This document shows, in pieces, positions 54,348 through 64,000 of a stretch of DNA of 64,000 nucleotides. The translations under genes and the position numbers were made by a program. The stretch covers positions 1,638,001 to 1,702,000 of the forward strand of contig NZ_CP119409.1 in assembly GCF_029223885.1 (NCBI RefSeq), read 5' to 3'. The stretch is from Pararhizobium gei (GTDB lineage: Bacteria > Pseudomonadota > Alphaproteobacteria > Rhizobiales > Rhizobiaceae). Position 1 is the first letter of the stretch, and each line of letters begins with the position of its first letter. The notes beneath the pieces were generated by a model, which had not been told where the DNA came from, searched no databases, and saw nothing but the letters and a program-made list of their open reading frames with translations.

Positions 54348-56690
54348 ATGTCTCCCCAACCTCAGTCGTCCAAGCCTCAGCCGTCCAAGTCTATCGCCGT
54401 CCTCATCGCCCAGGAAATAAAGGCGACACCTGCCCAGGCGATCGCCGCCATCGAGCTGCTGGACGAAGGGGCAACCGTTCCCTTCATTGCGCGCTACCGC
54501 AAGGAAGTGACGGGCGGTCTCGACGATACGCAACTGCGCAATCTGGCCGAACGGCTGGTCTACCTGCGGGAACTGGAGGCCCGCAGGGTGTCGATTCTGG
54601 AGTCCATCCGCAGCCAGGACAAATTGACGGCGGAACTGGAAGGCAAGATCGCAGCGGTGACGACCAAGGCGGAGCTTGAGGATATCTATCTCCCCTACAA
54701 GCCGAAGCGCCGGACCAAGGCAGAGATCGCCCGCGAGCGGGGCCTCGGTCCCCTTGCCGAAGCGATCCTCGCAGATCGCCGCATAGCGCCGGCCGAGCGC
54801 GCCGTGGGATTCGTCACTGCCGACGTTCCCGACGTGAAGGCGGCTCTGGACGGCGCACGCGACATCATTGCCGAAGGCATCACCGAAAATGCCGACCTGC
54901 TCGGCCGCCTGCGCGCCCATATGCGGCAAAACGCCGTCCTGCGGTCGCGCGTGGTGGAGGGCAAGCAGGAGCCGGGCGCAAAATTCTCCGACTATTTCGA
55001 TCACTCCGAGCGCTGGGCAACGGTCGCCGGCCACAGGGCACTGGCCATGCTGCGCGGCTGGAACGAGGAATTCCTGTCCGTCGATATCGTCGTCGATCTC
55101 GACGACACGTCCCCGGTCAAACCGGTGGAGCGCAGCATTGCAGCCGCCTACGGCGTCGGCGGGACCTTGCCCGGCGACAAATGGCTGATGGAGGCGATCG
55201 GCTGGACATGGCGGATCAAGCTGTCCATGTCGCTGTCGCTGGACCTGATGCGCGAACTGCGCGAGCGGGCCGAAGAGGAGGCGATCCACGTCTTTGCCCG
55301 CAATCTCAAGGATCTGCTTCTGGCGGCGCCCGCTGGTTCGCGCCCGACCATGGGCCTCGATCCCGGCATCCGCACGGGCGTCAAGGTGGCGGTGATCGAC
55401 GGCACCGGCAAACTGCTTGAAACCACCACCGTCTACCCCTTTCCGCCGAAGAACGATGTGCGCGGCGCCCAGGCGGAACTGGCAGGCCTCGTGCGCAAGC
55501 ACAAGATCGAATTGATCTCCATCGGCAATGGCACCGGCAGCCGCGAAACCGAGCGGCTGGTTGCCGACATGCTGACGCAGCTGCCGGCCCCAAAGCCCAC
55601 CAAAGTCATCGTCTCCGAGGCGGGCGCTTCGATCTATTCGGCCTCGCAGGCTGCGGCGGATGAGTTTCCAGGCCTTGACGTGTCCTTGCGCGGCGCCGTC
55701 TCCATCGCCCGGCGCCTGCAGGATCCGCTGGCTGAACTCGTCAAGATCGAGCCGAAATCCATCGGGGTCGGCCAGTATCAGCACGATGTCGATCAGGGAC
55801 GGCTCAACCGTTCGCTCGAAGCCGTTGTCGAAGATGCGGTGAACGCCGTCGGCGTCGATCTCAACACTGCATCCGCGCCGCTTCTGGCGCGGGTATCCGG
55901 GCTCGGCAAATCCTCGGCGGAAGCGATAGTGTCCCATCGCGACGCGACAGGGCCTTTTGCAAGCCGCAAGGAGTTGATGAAGGTGCCGCGCCTCGGCGCC
56001 CGCACCTTCGAACAGGCTGCCGGTTTTCTGCGTATCCGCGACGGCAAGGAGCCGCTCGACGCATCGTCTGTGCATCCGGAAGCCTACGGCGTGGCCAAGA
56101 AGATCGTCGCGGCCTGCGGCCGCGATCTTCGCTCCATCATGGGCGACAGCGCTGCGCTGAAGCAGCTCGATCCGAAGACGTTCGTCGATGAACGATTCGG
56201 CCTGCCGACCGTCAAGGACATCTTCGCGGAACTGGAGAAGCCCGGACGGGATCCGCGCCCGAGCTTCAGGACGGCAACCTTCGCCGATGGCGTCGATGAC
56301 ATCAAGGATCTGAAGCCCGGCATGCTCCTCGAAGGCACGGTCACCAATGTTGCCGCCTTCGGCGCCTTCGTCGATATCGGCGTTCATCAGGACGGGCTTG
56401 TGCATGTCTCGCAACTGGCCGATCGCTTCGTCAAGGATCCGCATGAGGTGGTGAAGGCCGGCGACGTCGTGCAGGTGCGCGTGACGGAAGTCGATATCCC
56501 CCGCAAGCGCATCGCTCTTTCCATGCGCAAGGACGGAGCCGCCGAGCAAGACGCGCGCGAGGCGAGAGGCGACGCAAAGAGTGCGCAGCAGAGCCGGCAG
56601 AATCAGAACCGTGCACCTCAGCCAAAACCACAGGCTCCATCGCAGGGCGCTTTCGGCGCTGCTCTTGCTGAAGCGATGAAGCGAAAATAG
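54348..56690 (+). CDS. tex: Tex, RNA-binding transcription accessory protein
   Basis: 780 aa. N-terminal helical Tex domain ([19 protein letters not shown]), a YqgF/RuvC-like fold ([18 protein letters not shown]), helix-hairpin-helix modules ([15 protein letters not shown]) and a C-terminal S1 domain ([20 protein letters not shown]) followed by a Gln/Pro-rich tail. Homologue of eukaryotic Spt6; affects transcription and RNA handling. The long open frame on the opposite strand is a shadow. Confidence 0.96.
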   Translation: MSPQPQSSKPQPSKSIAVLIAQEIKATPAQAIAAIELLDEGATVPFIARYRKEVTGGLDDTQLRNLAERLVYLRELEARRVSILESIRSQDKLTAELEGKIAAVTTKAELEDIYLPYKPKRRTKAEIARERGLGPLAEAILADRRIAPAERAVGFVTADVPDVKAALDGARDIIAEGITENADLLGRLRAHMRQNAVLRSRVVEGKQEPGAKFSDYFDHSERWATVAGHRALAMLRGWNEEFLSVDIVVDLDDTSPVKPVERSIAAAYGVGGTLPGDKWLMEAIGWTWRIKLSMSLSLDLMRELRERAEEEAIHVFARNLKDLLLAAPAGSRPTMGLDPGIRTGVKVAVIDGTGKLLETTTVYPFPPKNDVRGAQAELAGLVRKHKIELISIGNGTGSRETERLVADMLTQLPAPKPTKVIVSEAGASIYSASQAAADEFPGLDVSLRGAVSIARRLQDPLAELVKIEPKSIGVGQYQHDVDQGRLNRSLEAVVEDAVNAVGVDLNTASAPLLARVSGLGKSSAEAIVSHRDATGPFASRKELMKVPRLGARTFEQAAGFLRIRDGKEPLDASSVHPEAYGVAKKIVAACGRDLRSIMGDSAALKQLDPKTFVDERFGLPTVKDIFAELEKPGRDPRPSFRTATFADGVDDIKDLKPGMLLEGTVTNVAAFGAFVDIGVHQDGLVHVSQLADRFVKDPHEVVKAGDVVQVRVTEVDIPRKRIALSMRKDGAAEQDAREARGDAKSAQQSRQNQNRAPQPKPQAPSQGAFGAALAEAMKRK

Positions 56691-56776
56691 CGCTGCCGTC
56701 GGAAGAATGATGGTGAGGCACGACCGCCGCTGTCGCCGCATTGTCTTCGGCGGCGTCGGAAGGTAATCATCGCAGC

Positions 56777-57547
56777 ATGCAATGGACGGATCAGGCCATC
56801 ATCATCGGCGTCAGGCGGCACGGGGAAACCTCCGTTGTCGCGGAAGCGATGACGCGGAGCCACGGGCGCCATCTCGGTCTCGTCCGCGGCGGTCGTTCGC
56901 GCACGATGCAGCCGGTGCTGCAGCCGGGAAACGAAGTGGAGGTGACCTGGCGCGCGCGTCTCGACGAGCATCTCGGCGAATTCCGCATCGAGCCCGTGCG
57001 TTTGCGGGCGGCGCGCCTGATGGAGGCTGCAACCTCGGTTTATGGGGTTCAGGCGATGGGCGCCCTGCTGCGGCTGCTGCCCGAGCGCGATCCGCATCCA
57101 CATCTGTTCGAGGCACTCGACGTCATCCTTGAGAACCTTCACGATCCCCGCGATGCCGGCGAACTGTTCGTGCGCTTCGAGATTGCCGTGCTGAACGATC
57201 TCGGCTTCGGTCTCGATCTCCTGGAATGCGCCGCGACGGGCGCGCGCTCCGATCTGATCTATGTCTCGCCGAAATCCGGTCGCGCCGTAAGCCGGCAGGC
57301 GGGTGCTCCCTATGCCGACAAGATGCTGTCGCTGCCGGCCTTTCTGTCGAAGGAGGGCCGCGCGCATGCCGCCGACTACGACAGCCTGTCGGCGGCGTTC
57401 AGGATGACCGCCTTCTTTCTTCATCGTCACGTCTACGAGCCCCGCGGCCTTGGGTTGTCCACGGCCCGCGACGGCTTTGTCCAGGCGGCGTTGAAGGCGT
57501 TGAAACCCCGCGCCACCACCCCCCAGGAAGCAGACCATGACGACTGA
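56777..57547 (+). CDS. recO: DNA repair protein RecO
   Basis: 256 aa. N-terminal OB fold ([20 protein letters not shown]) and helical C-domain with no zinc-finger cysteines, as usual in alphaproteobacteria. Acts with RecR to load RecA at gaps. It overlaps the following thioesterase gene by 11 bp. A longer frame from a TTG at 56741 is unlikely. Confidence 0.92.
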   Translation: MQWTDQAIIIGVRRHGETSVVAEAMTRSHGRHLGLVRGGRSRTMQPVLQPGNEVEVTWRARLDEHLGEFRIEPVRLRAARLMEAATSVYGVQAMGALLRLLPERDPHPHLFEALDVILENLHDPRDAGELFVRFEIAVLNDLGFGLDLLECAATGARSDLIYVSPKSGRAVSRQAGAPYADKMLSLPAFLSKEGRAHAADYDSLSAAFRMTAFFLHRHVYEPRGLGLSTARDGFVQAALKALKPRATTPQEADHDD

Positions 57548-58046
57548 ACTTTACCCCGGAATGACGGTCTCGGGCATCGGCACCATTCCCTTCGAGGCAC
57601 TCGCCCGCGATGGTGGCCTGAAAACGATCCTTGACATGCTGGTTGGCATCCATCCCGCACCTTCCATGGCGGCAACGCTTAAATTCGGTATGAAGGAGGC
57701 CGAGGAAGGACGGGTTTTGTTTACGGGCCTGCCGTCCGCCGAACATCTCAATCCGCTTGGCACCGTGCATGGCGGCTGGGCGGCGACCATCATGGATTCG
57801 GCGCTCGGCTGTGCCGTCATGACGACGCTGAAGCCGGGCGAGGCCTATACGACCGTCGAGTTCAAGGTCAATCTGGTGCGTCCCCTTTTGCCGGGCATGG
57901 GCGAAGTGTCCTGCGAAGGCAAGATCGTCCACCGCGGTCGCTCATTGGCGACGTCGGAAGCCTGGCTGAAGGACAAGAACGGCAAACTGCTGGCCCATGG
58001 TACGGAGACCTGCGCCATCTTTCCGCTCGAAAACCTGATGCGCTGA
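57537..58046 (+). CDS. PaaI-type hotdog thioesterase
   Basis: 169 aa. Hotdog fold with [22 protein letters not shown], the PaaI/YbgC HGG…D motif, and the closing [22 protein letters not shown]. Hydrolyses acyl- or aryl-CoA; the substrate is unknown. Start overlaps recO, suggesting coupled translation. Confidence 0.9.
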   Translation: MTTELYPGMTVSGIGTIPFEALARDGGLKTILDMLVGIHPAPSMAATLKFGMKEAEEGRVLFTGLPSAEHLNPLGTVHGGWAATIMDSALGCAVMTTLKPGEAYTTVEFKVNLVRPLLPGMGEVSCEGKIVHRGRSLATSEAWLKDKNGKLLAHGTETCAIFPLENLMR

Positions 58047-58243
58047 GCCCGGCGGACGAAAATGAAGGCATCGGCGATGAGCATCACCGCCGCACGCCTT
58101 GCCCGCCGCCATATTTCGCGACTTCGTGACAGGTTTGCGACAAAGTGCCGAAGAGATCGCCATGCTGAACCGTCCTGCATTTGGTGCGGCGGTAAAAACC
58201 TGTATGGTTGCGCCGGCGCGCCACATCCGGCCCGGGGGAAAAC

Positions 58244-61096
58244 ATGGAAGTCCTTGCTTTCGTTGCCTTTATACTTGCTTTCGTGGCATGGCGGAACGGC
58301 CGCAAGGCGGTGAGCCGGCTGGAGGTGGAGATCGAGGCGGTGAAGACCGAACTGGCGCGGCTGGAGGCCCGCTACCCGGTTTCGGCGGTTGAAGCGGCAC
58401 CAGCCCTGCCGGCACACGGAGCCATCGACGAGCGAGGGGCTCCGGTTCCGGAATCAGCGCCCCAAAATGACGGGCCTCTGACGGAGGTGCAGAAAAACGC
58501 CGGCGTCTTCGGGCGTCTGCCGCTCACCCAGGATGCGGTCGAAAAGGCCTCGCGTGGGGAGCCCGTCGCGGCAAGGCTCGCTGGATTGACGGTGACGGAT
58601 GCCGTGGAGCCCCGGCCGAAGGAAAGCCTCGAAAGCCGCCTCGGTGCACGCTGGGCCGTCTGGGTCGGCGGCATCGCGCTGGCGCTCGGCGGCATTTTCA
58701 TGGTCAAATATTCGATCGAAGCCGGCCTGCTCAGCCCTGCGGTGCGGCTTTTCATGGCGGCGACCTTCGGCCTGCTGCTTCTTGGTCTCGGAGAATTCAT
58801 CCGCCGCCGCGCCGTGCCTTTGGTGGCAGACGCTTTCCAGAATGCCATGGTTCCGGGCATCCTGACGGCTGCCGGCGCGGTGACGCTGTTCGGTGTCTGC
58901 TATGCGGCGCACGGCGTCTACGGTTTTATCGGACCGGGTGCTGCTTTCCTGCTTCTGGCGCTCGTGTCCTTTGCGACCGTTGGCCTGTCGTTGCTGCATG
59001 GACAAGCCCTGGCGGGGCTCGGGCTGGTTGCCTCGCTGCTGACGCCGGCGCTGATATCCACCGAAAGTCCAAGCCCGTGGAGCCTGTTCGGCTTTCTCGG
59101 CATCGCCTGGACTGCCACTCTGCTTGCCGCCCGCATCCGCCGATGGGCCGTGGTTCCTTCGATTGCCAATATCGGGCTTTGCCTTTGGGCGCTCGTCTAT
59201 ATCGCCGCCGCCACGCCCTTCCAGACGCTGCCGGTGACACTCGTCATGCTGGTTATGGTTGCCGGAACAGGTTTGGTCTGGCCGGGTAGCGAACCGGCGG
59301 ACGCTCCATCCGAGGTCTTCGCGGCAGGCCCCTGGGGGCCAGAGCGTCCCCAAGCCGAAGCCCTGTCCACGCCGTTTCGGCGACTGATGGCGCCGCCTTG
59401 TGTGGCAATCACGGTCACGGCAAGCATCGCGGTGCTGCTCACGGCCCTGACCATGATCAGTCCGCTTGCCACCGCTTCGGGCTATCCTGTCGCCGGCTTC
59501 TGCGTTCTCACCGCAGCCCTCGGCATGCTTGGCGCCACCCGGCGCTATGCCGTCTACGCTGCCCTTCTCGCGGCAGTTGCCGCTGTGCTTGGGACATGGA
59601 GCGTGCTGTCGCTGAGCGACCTGCTTTTGCGCATCGACCCGGCATTGCCTGGCGCTGTCGCCCACGCCATAGTGCCCGGCGGCACCGCCATGCGCGCCGG
59701 CATGACGCTTTCCGCGATCTTCATTCTGCTTGCCGCCGTAGCAGGCCACCTGCATCTGGCGCGCCAACCGGCTCTCGTTGCAGTCTGGGCGGCAATCGCG
59801 GCCGCAGTTCCCGTGACCGTGACCGGCATGTCCCTGCTGATGACGGGCAATCTTGCCTTTGATTTGCCGCACGGCCTGTTTTCCCTCCTGACCGGCGCCG
59901 TGCTTCTCGGCCTGGCCGAGGGGCTGGCACGCAGAAGCGCGGCGGATAACGACATCCGCGTGCCCCAGGCCTTTCTGGTTGCCGGATCCTTCGGTCTCTT
60001 TCTCATTGCGCTGCTTGCTGTCACGGACGGCGTTGCAACGACGATCCTGATCGCGCTGCTCGGCGCGGCCTATGTCGCCGCCACAAGACTGCGAGCTTGG
60101 AAGGCACTGCCCTGGATGATGGTGGGTGCCGCAATCGCCGTGCTTGGCCGCATCGCCTGGGAGCCGACGATCGTCGGCCCGGCCAACCTTTCCACGACGC
60201 CGGTCTTCAACGCATTGCTGGCCGGCTACGGCATTCCCTCGCTGCTGCTCGTTGCCTCCGCCTTCGAACTCAGACATTGGCCAGACGTGAAGCTGCGCAA
60301 CCTGTTGCAGGCGCTTGCCAGCCTGTTCACGCTGCTGACGGTCGCCATCCTCGTGCGGCATGCCATGAACGGCGGGGTTCTCGACAGCGCGACGCCGACG
60401 CTGGGCGAACAATCGATCTACACGCTGCTGGCCATCGGCGCCTCCGCCATCCTGATGACGCTGGACCGGAAAACACCGAGCCCGGTGTTCCACTATGGCA
60501 GCATGGCCGTCGGCGTCCTGTCGATGCTGTCCATTCTCGGCGCGCATCTCATCGGTCTGAACCCCTATTTCAGCGGCGAGTCCCTCGGGTCCATCCCGTT
60601 CTTCGATCTGCTGCTGATCGGCTATTTGCTGCCGGGCCTGGGTTATGCCGGCCTTGCCCGCTATGCCCGCGGCAAGCGGCCTGTCCCCTATGTCGTCGCA
60701 CTGGCAGTAACCGGCGCAATCCTCGCCTTTGCCTGGGCGACACTTTCGGTTCGACGCTTCTGGCAGGGCGCAAGCATCGCCGACTGGAAGGGGTTCCTGC
60801 AAAGCGAAACCTATACCTATTCCGTCATCTGGCTGTTGCTCGGCGTGCTGCTGTTGGCGCTCGGATCGCGCTTCAACGCCAAGAGCATCCGCATCGCCTC
60901 GGCTGTGCTGGTTTTCGTCGCCGTGCTGAAAGTCTTCCTGATCGACATGGCCAACCTCGAAGGCTTCCTGCGGGCCTTGTCCTTCATCGGGCTTGGCGCC
61001 GTCCTCATCGGCATCGGCCTGTTCTATCAGAAGATCCTGTCGGGCAAATCCGCGCCGCCCGCCGACCGGGCGACGGATACGGAAGGAGCGGCTTGA
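58244..61096 (+). CDS. Large DUF2339 polytopic membrane protein
   Basis: 950 aa. One N-terminal helix with a coiled-coil (SRLEVEIEAVKTELARLEAR), an acidic/Pro-rich linker to about residue 130 and then some twenty or more hydrophobic helices. DUF2339 proteins are conserved in Gram-negatives, function unknown. A gggga site precedes the ATG. Downstream HD gene begins 4 bp after its stop; the pair is probably an operon. Confidence 0.85.
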   Translation: MEVLAFVAFILAFVAWRNGRKAVSRLEVEIEAVKTELARLEARYPVSAVEAAPALPAHGAIDERGAPVPESAPQNDGPLTEVQKNAGVFGRLPLTQDAVEKASRGEPVAARLAGLTVTDAVEPRPKESLESRLGARWAVWVGGIALALGGIFMVKYSIEAGLLSPAVRLFMAATFGLLLLGLGEFIRRRAVPLVADAFQNAMVPGILTAAGAVTLFGVCYAAHGVYGFIGPGAAFLLLALVSFATVGLSLLHGQALAGLGLVASLLTPALISTESPSPWSLFGFLGIAWTATLLAARIRRWAVVPSIANIGLCLWALVYIAAATPFQTLPVTLVMLVMVAGTGLVWPGSEPADAPSEVFAAGPWGPERPQAEALSTPFRRLMAPPCVAITVTASIAVLLTALTMISPLATASGYPVAGFCVLTAALGMLGATRRYAVYAALLAAVAAVLGTWSVLSLSDLLLRIDPALPGAVAHAIVPGGTAMRAGMTLSAIFILLAAVAGHLHLARQPALVAVWAAIAAAVPVTVTGMSLLMTGNLAFDLPHGLFSLLTGAVLLGLAEGLARRSAADNDIRVPQAFLVAGSFGLFLIALLAVTDGVATTILIALLGAAYVAATRLRAWKALPWMMVGAAIAVLGRIAWEPTIVGPANLSTTPVFNALLAGYGIPSLLLVASAFELRHWPDVKLRNLLQALASLFTLLTVAILVRHAMNGGVLDSATPTLGEQSIYTLLAIGASAILMTLDRKTPSPVFHYGSMAVGVLSMLSILGAHLIGLNPYFSGESLGSIPFFDLLLIGYLLPGLGYAGLARYARGKRPVPYVVALAVTGAILAFAWATLSVRRFWQGASIADWKGFLQSETYTYSVIWLLLGVLLLALGSRFNAKSIRIASAVLVFVAVLKVFLIDMANLEGFLRALSFIGLGAVLIGIGLFYQKILSGKSAPPADRATDTEGAA

Positions 61097-61100
61097 GCCA

Positions 61101-61757
61101 ATGACCCCCGTTCGTTCCATCGCAGCAGCATTTACGCCCTATGAAGCGCTCGCCGAGCGACTTCTGCCCCATGCTGTCTCCGGCAATGACGGGTCGCATG
61201 ATGCGGCCCATCTCATCCGCGTCTGGAAAAATGCGAAGCGCATTCATGGAGCCGAAGGCGGCGACCTCAGGCTTTTGACGGCAGCAGTGCTTCTGCACGA
61301 TTGCGTGGCGGTGGAGAAGAATTCGCCGTTGCGCGCCGAGGCGTCGCGACTTGCTGCCGAAAAGGCCTACGCGCTTCTCGATGAGCTCGGCTGGCGCACG
61401 GTTGACATCGCTGCCGTTGCCCATGCGATCTTGACGCACAGCTTCTCGGCCAATCTTGCGCCGGAAAGTCTGGAAGCCAGGATCCTCCAGGATGCAGACC
61501 GGCTGGATGCCATCGGCATGATCGGCGCCGCCCGCTGTTTTTATGTCGCCGGGCGCATGGGCAGCGGCCTCTACGATCCGCTCGATCCGCTGGGCGAAAA
61601 CCGCCCGCTGGACGATAAAGCCTATGCCATCGATCATTTCGAGACGAAACTGTTCAAGCTGACCGGCGGATTTCAGACTGCGGCCGGCCGCGCCCTTGCC
61701 CGACAGCGGCAAGAACGGCTGCGCGCCGTGCTCGCCATGCTGATCGAAGAAATATAA
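61101..61757 (+). CDS. HD-domain phosphohydrolase (YedJ-like)
   Basis: 218 aa. Metal ligands: His in GSHDAAHLIRVW, HD in VLLHDCVAV and Asp in ILQDADRLDAIG. YedJ/YpgQ-like enzymes hydrolyse nucleotides or related phosphates. The start at 61101 is 4 bp after the DUF2339 stop, with ggagcgg as ribosome site. Confidence 0.9.
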   Translation: MTPVRSIAAAFTPYEALAERLLPHAVSGNDGSHDAAHLIRVWKNAKRIHGAEGGDLRLLTAAVLLHDCVAVEKNSPLRAEASRLAAEKAYALLDELGWRTVDIAAVAHAILTHSFSANLAPESLEARILQDADRLDAIGMIGAARCFYVAGRMGSGLYDPLDPLGENRPLDDKAYAIDHFETKLFKLTGGFQTAAGRALARQRQERLRAVLAMLIEEI

Positions 61758-61834
61758 CCGGTTCAATTGCTTGCGAAGACCGGCGGAATCGGTTTGCAAT
61801 AATGTTGAATCAAAAGCTGAAGACGAGGCAGACG

Positions 61835-62680
61835 ATGAAAGTGACCGCACTCAACATCCACCCGCTGAAGAGCGGCCGTGCGATCCCGCAGACCTCCGTT
61901 TCCCTGCGCCTGGACGGCTTTGCAGGAGACCGGCGTTTCATGATCGTCGAACCGAACGGAAAGTTTATCACCCAGCGCGACCTGCAGGCGCTGGCGCAGG
62001 TCGAGGCCGTGCCTGTCGAGTGTGGCGTTCGCCTGAGCATGAACGGACAATCGCTGACGGCAATTTTCGACCCGGTTAGCCGTCTCGACGTGACGGTCTG
62101 GGGAAGCGCTGTCAGTGCCGCCGTGGCGGAGGAGAACGTCAACGATACACTCTCCGGATGGCTCGCCCGCCCGGTCAGGCTCGTCCATATGGATGATGAC
62201 GCAACGCGGCTGGTGGGCGAGGAATGGGCCGGGCGGCCGGTGCCGGTCGGCTTTGCCGATGGTTTCCCGATCCTGATCACGGCAACGGCATCCCTTGCCG
62301 ATCTGAATGCGACCCTCTCGTCGGCCGGCCAGCAACCCGTCGGCATGGACCGCTTCCGCACCAATATCCTTGTCGATACGGAGGAGCCCTGGGAGGAGGA
62401 TTTCTGGGAGAGCATCGACATCGGCGGCATCGTTTTCGATCTCGTCAAGCCCTGCGCGCGCTGCATCATGACCACCCAGGACCAGACGACCGGGGAGCGG
62501 ACCGGCGGCAACCCCATCCAGGGACTGGCTGTGAAACGCATGTCGGCCGACCGCCGCGCCTCAGGCGTCATGTTCGGCTGGAATGCCGTCCCACGGGGCG
62601 AGGGAACGGTGAGCCTTGGCGACGCGATGAGCATCGTGACGGTGCGGCAGGAGCGCTGGCCAATGAAAATCCGGGGGTGA
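61835..62680 (+). CDS. MOSC-domain protein (YcbX/mARC-like)
   Basis: 281 aa. N-terminal MOSC_N beta-barrel (MKVTALNIHPLKSGRAIPQT) and a C-terminal MOSC domain with the molybdenum-cofactor cysteine in KPCARCIMTTQD. YcbX-type enzymes reduce N-hydroxylated bases and related N-oxides with a redox partner; no ferredoxin domain is fused here, so it must use a separate one. The ATG at 61835 was chosen (alternative 61802). Confidence 0.9.
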   Translation: MKVTALNIHPLKSGRAIPQTSVSLRLDGFAGDRRFMIVEPNGKFITQRDLQALAQVEAVPVECGVRLSMNGQSLTAIFDPVSRLDVTVWGSAVSAAVAEENVNDTLSGWLARPVRLVHMDDDATRLVGEEWAGRPVPVGFADGFPILITATASLADLNATLSSAGQQPVGMDRFRTNILVDTEEPWEEDFWESIDIGGIVFDLVKPCARCIMTTQDQTTGERTGGNPIQGLAVKRMSADRRASGVMFGWNAVPRGEGTVSLGDAMSIVTVRQERWPMKIRG

Positions 62681-62860
62681 GGGGCGATCCCGGCGATTGG
62701 GGCGGCCAAGAAGCACAGCCAACCAAACCCGCATAAGGCGCTGCGGAGCGGTGATTACCTCCCGCATAGATCAATTCGCTTGATCGCCGCGTCATTTTAT
62801 TTGGCTTTTTTTGCGCAGTGTCGGAGCGTAAGGTCACGATCTCAGTATTCGGAGACCATC

Positions 62861-64000
62861 ATGTCTGCTGTTCCCCAATCCACACTTCGCGAGTCGGCTG
62901 TCAGCCCCGGTTTGCCCTGGCTGATCATTATCGCCGGCTCGCTGATTGCCGTGCTGACCTTCGGGCCACGTTCGGCCATGGGGTTCTTCCAGCTTCCGAT
63001 GCTGGCCGATACCGGCTGGGACCGCACGACCTTCGGGCTTGCCATGGCCTTCCAGAATCTGGCCTGGGGTGTCAGCCAGCCGTTCTTCGGGGCGATTGCC
63101 GATAAGTATGGCTCCTGGCGGGTGCTTGCCTTTTCCGGTCTTGTCTATTCTGGCGGCCTGATCCTCATGGCCCATGCCGATGCGCCGATCTGGCTGCATA
63201 TCGGCGGCGGCGTCATGGTCGGCCTTGGTGTCGGCGCCGGTTCCTTCGGTATTCTGCTGTCGGCCTTTGCCCGCAACGTGACGCCGCAACAGCGTTCCAT
63301 GGCCTTTGGCATCTGCACAGCCGCGGGTTCGGCCGGCATGTTCCTGTTCGCGCCGCTGAGCCAAGGACTGATCTCGGCGTATGGCTGGTCAGACAGCCTC
63401 GTCTATATGGGCATTCTGATGCTGCTGGTGCCGCTGTTCGCTATCCCGCTTCGGGGCAATTCGTCCTCCGGCAGCCAGAAGGAAGCGCTCTACAAGCAGT
63501 CTATCGGTGAAGCGCTGAAGGAGGCGCTCGGCCACAAGAGCTACCTGCTTCTGGTCACAGGCTTCTTTGTCTGCGGCTATCAGGTCGCCTTCATCACGGC
63601 GCATTTTCCGGCCTATATCGGCGATATCGGCATTGATGCGCGTTATGCGGTGATCGCGCTGGCGCTGATCGGTTTCTTTAACATCATCGGTTCGCTCGCG
63701 GCCGGCGTCATCGGCCAGCGATATTCGAAGCCCTATTTCCTGGCCTATATCTATATCGGCCGCTCGATCGTTGTTTCGGCCTTCCTGCTTCTGCCACAGT
63801 CGCCCACCTCGGTGATCATCTTTGCCGCTGTGATGGGTTTGCTCTGGCTGTCCACGGTGCCGCCGACCAATGCCCTGGTCGCCATCATGTTCGGCACCCG
63901 GCATCTCGGCCTTCTGGGTGGCGTCGTCTTCCTGTCGCACCAGGTCGGGTCGTTCCTGGGCGTCTGGATGGGCGGCTATCTGTACGACCGTTTCGGCTCC
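62861..64000 (+). CDS. MFS transporter, 3' partial
   Basis: 380 codons visible, still open at the window end. MFS signature GAIADKYGSWRVLAFS (motif A, loop 2-3), twelve helices expected, ten or eleven visible. It resembles YbfB/OFA-type carriers for organic acids; substrate not assignable. ggag lies six bases before the ATG. Confidence 0.9.
   Translation, partial: MSAVPQSTLRESAVSPGLPWLIIIAGSLIAVLTFGPRSAMGFFQLPMLADTGWDRTTFGLAMAFQNLAWGVSQPFFGAIADKYGSWRVLAFSGLVYSGGLILMAHADAPIWLHIGGGVMVGLGVGAGSFGILLSAFARNVTPQQRSMAFGICTAAGSAGMFLFAPLSQGLISAYGWSDSLVYMGILMLLVPLFAIPLRGNSSSGSQKEALYKQSIGEALKEALGHKSYLLLVTGFFVCGYQVAFITAHFPAYIGDIGIDARYAVIALALIGFFNIIGSLAAGVIGQRYSKPYFLAYIYIGRSIVVSAFLLLPQSPTSVIIFAAVMGLLWLSTVPPTNALVAIMFGTRHLGLLGGVVFLSHQVGSFLGVWMGGYLYDRFGS

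Noticed and set aside
54336..56741. 801-codon open frame on the minus strand opposite tex
   Set aside because: Mirror of tex codon bias in high-GC DNA; no family motifs, and tex is unmistakable.
58454..61120. 888-codon open frame opposite the DUF2339 gene
   Set aside because: Low-complexity composition rich in Arg/Gln/Gly/His expected from antisense of hydrophobic codons.
1..64000. CRISPR array, integrase, transposase or rRNA genes
   Set aside because: I looked for regularly spaced repeats and for integrase or transposase motifs and found none; the accessory island carries no recombinase of its own.

Overview
The window looks like a chromosomal segment from the Rhizobiaceae (Rhizobium/Agrobacterium/Sinorhizobium relatives). 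The evidence is high GC, alphaproteobacterial gene orders (glnE next to a PleC-type kinase; dapA-smpB-NYN gene-rpoZ-relA; acpS-lepB-rnc-era), a RopA-type porin, a DUF3563 peptide, and an ars operon of the aqpS type first described in Sinorhizobium meliloti. Most of it is core genome; a few short stretches are accessory.

Layout. 1-9.5 kb: glnE (5' end cut by the window), a convergent PAS/histidine kinase (probable pleC), pepN and an EamA transporter. 9.5-13.8 kb, all on the minus strand: an MFS transporter preceded by a long stem-loop, two very small ORFs, a divergent uracil-DNA-glycosylase-like gene and an Hsp70-family gene. 13.9-16.5 kb: a lower-GC accessory island with a CxxC/CxxC peptide, a 40-bp near-perfect palindrome, an unknown 214-aa protein coupled to an XRE-ImmA metallopeptidase, then a roughly 34-codon remnant of a type ISP restriction-methylation gene and a rhizobial palindromic repeat. 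16.6-34.4 kb: ETF-quinone oxidoreductase, vapBC, an L,D-transpeptidase lipoprotein, a histidine phosphatase, DoxX, a lipid kinase, a GT2 glycosyltransferase with a divergent flippase-like protein, AMP nucleosidase, YnfA, two 57-aa membrane peptides, a GST, DUF2147, a Sel1-like peptide, an aminotransferase, two divergent PilZ proteins, DUF2177, an exported metacaspase with Sel1 repeats, a GTG-start 59-aa gene and tRNA-Ser(GCU). 35-50 kb: porin, hydrolase, lytic transglycosylase, then the housekeeping run dapA-smpB, NYN protein, rpoZ, relA, small exported proteins, acpS, lepB, rnc, era. 50-64 kb: a five-gene ars operon, glutathionyl-hydroquinone reductase and tex, apparently placed between era and recO; then a PaaI thioesterase, a large DUF2339 membrane protein, an HD hydrolase, a MOSC protein and an MFS transporter cut by the window end.

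How the genes work together. The ars operon is a complete circuit: sensor (ArsR), two mechanistically different arsenate reductases, an aquaglyceroporin exit route in place of an ArsB/Acr3 pump, and ArsH. rpoZ-relA supplies the RNA polymerase omega subunit and the (p)ppGpp enzyme. acpS, lepB, rnc and era form the usual lipid/secretion/RNA-processing cluster. The most plausible little-described system is the 14.4-16.2 kb pair (unknown protein plus XRE-ImmA behind a large palindromic operator), lying next to a decayed restriction gene. Coordinates of refined starts and small genes were read from the sequence by eye; similarity statements come from recalled family features, not from database searches.
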